The position numbers and the translations under genes are program-made. This document shows positions 5,419 to 8,257 of a stretch of DNA of 8,257 nucleotides, in pieces. The notes below the pieces were generated by a model. That model saw only the letters and a list, made by a program, of their open reading frames with translations. It was not told the DNA's origin and searched no databases. The stretch comes from Sedimentisphaerales bacterium (GTDB lineage: Bacteria; Planctomycetota; Phycisphaerae; Sedimentisphaerales; SM23-30), in the NCBI GenBank assembly GCA_030636065.1, contig DAOVXR010000060.1, positions 1 to 8,257 on the forward strand, written 5' to 3'. Each line of letters opens with the position of its first letter. Position 1 is the stretch's first letter.

Positions 5419-5874
5419 ATGTATCAACATTTGTCGGAAACAGCCAAGGAAGTATTAAGACTTGCCGAAAGATTTGCTCAGCGAGATCATAAGGAATACG
5501 TTGGAACTGAGCATGTATTGTTAGCGATTGTGGATCATGGACTTGGCGTAGGTGCGCAGGTACTGCGAAACTGTTCTGTTTCCCCTGATATGGTAAAGGA
5601 TCAGATAGTCCACCTTATCAAGCGTTCTCTCGATGAGACCTGGGTATTGGGCCGACTGCCGGGCACGCCGCATTTCAAGCAGGTAATTGCCTTGGCTATT
5701 GAGGAGGCTGAAAAGGTCAGAGACACAAAGGTAGGTACTGAGTATCTGCTTTTGGCGTTGTTACGGGAAAGGGGTTGTATGGCCGAGCAGGCTTTGAAGA
5801 ACCTGGGACTTTCTTTGAAAGTGGCACGAAAGGAAGTAGCGCGCCTTCAGGGTCGCTCCGAACCGACAACATGA
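5419..5874 (+). CDS. Stand-alone double Clp-N domain protein
   Basis: This 151-residue protein consists only of two Clp-N repeats as found at the N-terminus of ClpA/ClpC chaperones: residues about 5-70 (LSETAKEVLRLAERFA, VGTEHVLLAIVDHG) and 80-145 (TPHFKQVIALAIEEAEKV, VGTEYLLLALL). The AAA+ ATPase modules are absent, and the frame ends normally at a TGA followed by hairpins, so it is not a truncated open frame. In ClpA/ClpC this domain binds adaptors and substrates, and plant ClpT proteins show that free Clp-N domains can attach to the protease core. A role as an adaptor or competitor in Clp proteolysis is inferred. The gene starts 6 bases after the regulator stop, with AAGG 11 bases upstream inside the regulator's end, so cotranscription is likely. 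Confidence 0.9.
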   Translation: MYQHLSETAKEVLRLAERFAQRDHKEYVGTEHVLLAIVDHGLGVGAQVLRNCSVSPDMVKDQIVHLIKRSLDETWVLGRLPGTPHFKQVIALAIEEAEKVRDTKVGTEYLLLALLRERGCMAEQALKNLGLSLKVARKEVARLQGRSEPTT

Positions 5875-5876
5875 TT

Positions 5877-5939
5877 TACCAGCCCCTGCTGTTAAGCAGG
5901 GGTCTCTTACCAGCCCCCGATGTAAAATCGGGGGACTCT
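5877..5939 (+). terminator. Two tandem perfect hairpins after the Clp-N gene
   Basis: Two units of 31 and 32 bases each begin TTACCAGCCCC. The first has arms CCCCTGCT (5883-5890) and AGCAGGGG (5895-5902) with loop GTTA. The second has arms CCCCCGAT (5914-5921) and ATCGGGGG (5927-5934) with loop GTAAA. They begin 3 bases after the stop codon and are followed by TCTCTT and ACTCTTTCTC, so they could end transcription, although there is no true T run. They also belong to the dispersed TTAGCCCC hairpin family. Confidence 0.6.
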
Positions 5940-5972
5940 TTCTCGGCTGGGTGCCGCCTTTCTGTATTTCCC

Positions 5973-6000
5973 AGAGGTGCTCCTGTGCAATCCAAATGTT
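5973..6000 (+). repeat. GGTGCTC-CTGT-AATCC repeat, copy 2
   Basis: This is the partner of 243-270. AGGTGCTC, TGT, AATCC and AATGT are shared in the same order and spacing. It lies in the spacer between the Clp-N gene and the toxin-antitoxin module, a gap of about 465 bases without a convincing gene. Confidence 0.45.
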
Positions 6001-6059
6001 TGATGTTAAATCATTCAATCTAAAATTCGGTTCTCATCCAAAAAAGTTGGTGATTTTAT

Positions 6060-6083
6060 CAAGGCTTTGCATGCAAAACCTTG
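6060..6083. repeat. Near-perfect 24-base palindrome centred on GCATGC
   Basis: CAAGG and CCTTG ends flank the perfect core TTTGCATGCAAA (6066-6077), with one mismatched pair between them. With no loop, it suits a dimeric protein-binding site or a recombination or replication-related site better than an RNA hairpin. No adjacent gene start explains it. Confidence 0.5.
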
Positions 6084-6150
6084 GAGTTTAACGCTTTATG
6101 GCCTCCGGCATGTTCCGGTATAGCCCACTATCTATGTTGCGAAAGATAAG

Positions 6151-6180
6151 ATAAAGTGTGCCACGGCCATCTTGGCCGTG
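6151..6180 (+). repeat. ATAAAGT repeat with CACGGCCA/TGGCCGTG hairpin
   Basis: ATAAAGTGTGCCACGG resembles 440-455. It runs into a perfect 8-base stem, CACGGCCA (6162-6169) and TGGCCGTG (6173-6180), with loop TCT. The hairpin is followed by TTTTATT, so it could also stop transcription arriving from the Clp-N gene. Confidence 0.55.
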
Positions 6181-6340
6181 TTTTATTGCCGGAGAAACAC
6201 GCTTCCCGCAATGGCAACCAGCCGCGATGATTATGCCGGTTGCTGCAATGCGATAAACTCCAGTCCGCAAAGCGAACTGCTCTTGAACGATTTTCTACCA
6301 ACTTTATTGGAGTTGAACCAAAAAATTTATATATTGGCTC

Positions 6341-6369
6341 TTGACTTTTACCGATATATTGTACATAAT
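6341..6369 (+). promoter_or_regulatory. Sigma70-like promoter of the toxin-antitoxin module
   Basis: TTGACT (6341-6346) and CATAAT (6364-6369) are 17 bases apart, about 50 bases upstream of the antitoxin ATG. The -10 element lies within the operator palindromes at 6356-6394, as expected for an autorepressed module. Confidence 0.6.
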
Positions 6370-6394
6370 ATACATGTTATACAATATGTATAAC
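6356..6394 (+). promoter_or_regulatory. Palindromic operator for Phd/YefM autorepression
   Basis: Overlapping inverted repeats are visible: ATATTGTA (6356-6363) with TACAATAT (6380-6387), and GTTATAC (6376-6382) with GTATAAC (6388-6394) around AATAT. A TGTACA hexamer lies at 6360-6365. TGTACA is the known core of the E. coli YefM operator. Binding here would cover the -10 element and the transcription start. The site assignment is inference from sequence and context. Confidence 0.6.
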
Positions 6395-6419
6395 CATCTT
6401 TGGAGTGGATATAACGATC

Positions 6420-6689
6420 ATGGCTAATGGGCTGCAACAGGAAAACACTGTGCTGAATGTAAGCGAGGCGAGGGCTTTGCTTCGTGAGTTGGTGGATAAA
6501 GTTATTCACGAAAAAGCACATATTACCTTAAATAGATATGGCCAACCTGCGGCTGTTTTGGTACCCGTTGAGGATGCTGAGTTGCTGGAGATGCTCGAAG
6601 ACAAGGCCGACCTTGCGGAAATTCGAAAAGTCCTTAAAAACCCAAAGCCGGTTTCGTGGGACAAAGCAAAGCGAAAACTCGGCCTGTAG
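6420..6689 (+). CDS. Phd/YefM-family antitoxin
   Basis: This 89-residue protein is the antitoxin of a type II module. The N-terminal half has the Phd/YefM fold pattern: NVSEARALLRELVDKV (the usual start of the DNA-binding dimer), then ITLNRYGQPAAVLVPVED. The C-terminal part (about 52-89, ELLEMLEDKADLAEIRKVLK to KAKRKLGL) is the charged helix that normally wraps the toxin. It should repress its own promoter through the operator at 6356-6394 and neutralise the RelE-type toxin encoded 16 bases downstream. A GTG at 6405 is an alternative in-frame start. I prefer the ATG at 6420 because GTGGAT/GGAG lies upstream of it and the extra residues add no family sequence. Confidence 0.88.
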   Translation: MANGLQQENTVLNVSEARALLRELVDKVIHEKAHITLNRYGQPAAVLVPVEDAELLEMLEDKADLAEIRKVLKNPKPVSWDKAKRKLGL

Positions 6690-6705
6690 TCATGGATGAT
6701 TGAAA

Positions 6706-6991
6706 ATGGTCGAAAAAAAGGGTTATAGGGTTGATATTGACGAATCTGTGTTGCGTTATCTTTCCGGATTACCACAAAAAATACAAAGACAAATTGCAAA
6801 AAAAAATAGACTCGCTGGCCGTGAACTCCCGTCCACAGGACACAAAACTACTGCGCGGTCAGAAGGATTTATATCGTATCCGATCCGGAGATTACCGAAT
6901 TCTTTATACAGTTTATGAGGATGAGGTCTATGTATATGTAGTAGGCGTAGGACATCGAAAAGATGTGTACAGAAAGTTACTCGGCCGATAA
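6706..6991 (+). pseudogene. RelE/ParE-family toxin interrupted by a frameshift at an A9 run
   Basis: Two overlapping frames encode the two parts of one toxin. From ATG 6706 the first reads MVEKKGYRVDIDESVLRYL to IAKK (33 residues). After the run of nine A at 6798-6806, the family sequence continues in the next frame as IDSLAVNSRPQDTKLL, LYRIRSGDYRILYTVYED and VVGVGHRKDVYRKLL, ending at TAA 6989-6991. Removing one A restores a seamless 94-residue protein of normal RelE length with the conserved basic C-terminal motifs. As read, translation leaves the family sequence after residue 33 and stops at 6918. RelE toxins cleave ribosome-bound mRNA. The gene may be inactivated, phase-variable, rescued by slippage at the A run, or intact with a sequencing error. 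Confidence 0.85.
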
Positions 6992-7026
6992 AGAGTTTTT
7001 CTTTGGGCGGACGTGTATCAGCGAAC

Positions 7027-7068
7027 AAAAAAAAGCCGCCACAGCCGTTGGGGATCGGCTGTAGCGGC
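7027..7068 (-). terminator. Minus-strand intrinsic terminator-like hairpin
   Basis: GCCGC-C-ACAGCCG (7035-7047) pairs with CGGCTGT-A-GCGGC (7056-7068) across an 8-base loop with one mismatch. The A8 run at 7027-7034 becomes U8 only in minus-strand RNA, so the signal faces leftwards. No minus-strand gene is visible to its right. It may insulate the toxin gene from antisense transcription or be a leftover of a lost gene. On the plus strand it is a hairpin without a T run, 43 bases after the toxin stop. Confidence 0.55.
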
Positions 7069-7108
7069 AAGGCTAATGGTCGATTAAATTAGTTGTTGTT
7101 GCGAAAAC

Positions 7109-7195
7109 TGTCACCCCTGCGGAGGCAGGGGTCCAGTTGCTCAAAAAAACCTTTACTAACGAAAAAGATGGATTCCCGCTCACGCGAGAATAACA
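7109..7195. mobile_element. 87-base MITE-like element with 27-base imperfect inverted ends
   Basis: The left end (7109-7135) begins TGTCACCCC, has an internal CCCCTGCGGAGGCAGGGG hairpin and ends GTCCA. The right end (7169-7195) begins TGGATTCCCGC and ends GAATAACA. Read inwards, the two ends correspond as imperfect inverted repeats, each a hairpin itself. This is the architecture of the dispersed TGTCATTCCCGC-type intergenic repeats of many bacteria. It has no coding capacity. Antisense frames across it give the diagnostic nonsense peptide TPASAGVT. Confidence 0.6.
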
Positions 7196-7502
7196 ATTTT
7201 TTGTTTCCGCAGCCACATTTCTACAGAGCAAATCGCGTGCCAAAGAAGAAACAATCGCACAACTGCCTGTTTTGCAGACACTTAACAATATATAGCGCCT
7301 GTGAGTTTCTGTTCACTGCGTAAACTAACCCCGAAAACGCTGCCATTATGGCAGTCGTAGCGGTACATTGTCGGAATGATGCTTATTGGAGTGTATTTAT
7401 CTTGTTTGTCGTTGTTGGCTGTGGTACAAACAGTGCAGAAGACGGCTGAGAAAACACACCTTTGCGGTCTCGATAGTCGTCCTGGGAAGGTAGTATTAAG
7501 CT
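7196..7502. other. Intergenic stretch before the HNH gene
   Basis: These roughly 300 bases contain no convincing gene. The open frame from 7376 overlaps the HNH gene and has no family pattern. The only structure I see is a perfect hairpin at 7340-7354 (CTGCCA, TTA, TGGCAG). GGAAGG at 7485-7490 is a possible, rather distant, ribosome binding site for the HNH gene. I cannot assign a promoter. Confidence 0.5.
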
Positions 7503-8132
7503 ATGACAGCGAACTCAACAGCCTTGGATTGTCATGTATTGGTGTTGAACAAACACTATATGGCTATATGCGTTATCAATGTTCGCCGGGCCATATCGCT
7601 TGTATTTCGCGACTTGGCCGAGGTGATTGATCACGACCAGGGGCAGTACAGCAACTACGATTTTTCCAGTTGGGTGGATGTTTCGGAGTTAAAGAGACAG
7701 TTCGAACCGGACGGGCACGACTGGCTCCATACGGTACGTTTGAGTATTGCCGTGCCTCGGATTATCCGTTTGTTGTTTTACGATCGGCTGCCGCGTCGGG
7801 AAGTTACGCTGAATCGGCGTAATATTTACGCCCGTGACCATAGCCGCTGCCAATACTGCGGCCGAAAGCTGCCGACCAGCGAATTGAGCCTGGACCATGT
7901 AATTCCCCGCAATTTGGGTGGTAAGGCGGCATGGGAAAACCTGGTGTGTGCCTGCCTGAAGTGTAATGTCAAAAAAGGCGGCCGCACGCCACAGCAGGCG
8001 AATATGAAATTGATTACCCACCCCGTTAAGCCCAAACGATCGCCTATCGTCCATATTAACATGGGTGAAGGTCGCTATCGGTCCTGGAAGCAATTTCTCG
8101 ATCACGCTTATTGGTCGGTCGAATTGAAATAA
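7503..8132 (+). CDS. Stand-alone HNH endonuclease
   Basis: This 209-residue protein has a conserved N-terminal segment (VLVLNKHYMAICVINVRRAISLVF, 12-35) that commonly precedes HNH nucleases of this type. The HNH domain covers residues about 107-172: NIYARDHSRCQYCG (zinc cysteines 116 and 119), LSLDHVIPRNLGG (Asp131, catalytic His132), WENLVCACLKCN (Asn146, zinc cysteines 151 and 154) and KKGGRTP. All metal and catalytic positions are present, so it should be a functional metal-dependent DNA nuclease. The substrate is unknown. No methyltransferase, toxin-delivery or immunity gene is adjacent, so I do not call it a restriction enzyme. The ATG at 7503 is chosen because the conserved N-terminal segment begins about ten residues later; GGAAGG is 12 bases upstream. 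Confidence 0.9.
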   Translation: MTANSTALDCHVLVLNKHYMAICVINVRRAISLVFRDLAEVIDHDQGQYSNYDFSSWVDVSELKRQFEPDGHDWLHTVRLSIAVPRIIRLLFYDRLPRREVTLNRRNIYARDHSRCQYCGRKLPTSELSLDHVIPRNLGGKAAWENLVCACLKCNVKKGGRTPQQANMKLITHPVKPKRSPIVHINMGEGRYRSWKQFLDHAYWSVELK

Positions 8133-8257
8133 GCGGCCGTCACACAAAAATGTCCCTGGGCATTAAATAACTTGAATTTTAATCTGAAGTGCAACACTCA
8201 TAACAGCTTAAGTAATAATGTGTTACCGCCGAGAAAATTCGTTCGGGGCCCCAGACA
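8133..8257. other. Downstream end of window, no feature seen
   Basis: The 125 bases after the HNH stop contain no convincing gene, hairpin terminator or repeat copy. GGGGCCCC at 8245-8252 is a short palindrome of no evident meaning. Confidence 0.4.

Noticed and set aside
6088..6393. Small frames on both strands in the spacer before the toxin-antitoxin module
   Set aside because: They cover the CACGGCCA hairpin repeat and the promoter region; their peptides reflect repeat sequence and have no recognisable pattern.
7073..7288. Minus-strand frame of 71 codons
   Set aside because: The peptide TPASAGVT and neighbours come from the 87-base inverted-end element, a well-known false gene signature.
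7376..7630. Plus-strand frame of 84 codons starting with a hydrophobic stretch
   Set aside because: It overlaps the HNH gene in another frame by over 120 bases. A short signal-peptide-like start is not enough to call it.

Overview
The window looks like a chromosomal segment of an environmental Gram-negative bacterium. I lean towards Planctomycetota (Phycisphaerae-like). The reasons are the HNH nuclease architecture, a free-standing double Clp-N protein beside a PAS-GAF-receiver protein, a lipoprotein built from SGNH and alpha/beta-hydrolase parts, and spacers full of short GC-rich hairpin repeats. This assignment is inference from family resemblance; no rRNA or marker gene is present.

Layout. 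Bases 1-512 hold no convincing gene and are a mosaic of short inverted repeats. Three genes follow on the minus strand. In transcription order they are a lipoprotein alpha/beta hydrolase (3097-2141), a membrane-anchored staphylococcal-nuclease-like protein that starts 4 bases after it (2136-1480), and, behind its own promoter, an AT-rich exported coiled-coil protein (1331-513). A divergent spacer of about 560 bases (3098-3663) carries more repeats and a good sigma70-type promoter.

That promoter reads into a plus-strand pair. The first gene is a sensory response regulator (3664-5412): half receiver, PAS, GAF, a histidine-kinase dimerisation remnant without its histidine or ATPase domain, then an intact receiver. 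Six bases later comes a stand-alone double Clp-N domain protein (5419-5874). The pair ends in two tandem perfect hairpins. A spacer of about 465 bases with palindromes leads to a Phd/YefM-RelE type toxin-antitoxin module (6420-6991) with a recognisable promoter and a TGTACA-containing palindromic operator. Its toxin frame is broken at a run of nine A. A minus-strand terminator-like hairpin, an 87-base element with inverted termini, and a stand-alone HNH endonuclease (7503-8132) complete the window.

How the parts relate. The hydrolase and nuclease are probably cotranscribed and both act outside the cytoplasmic membrane, which fits scavenging of esters and nucleic acids. The regulator and Clp-N protein are probably cotranscribed and may connect signal sensing to Clp proteolysis. 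The observations I would follow up first are the hairpin family with an invariant frame and covarying stems, the pseudo-kinase/Clp-N pair, the toxin interrupted at the A9 run, and the SGNH remnant in the lipoprotein.
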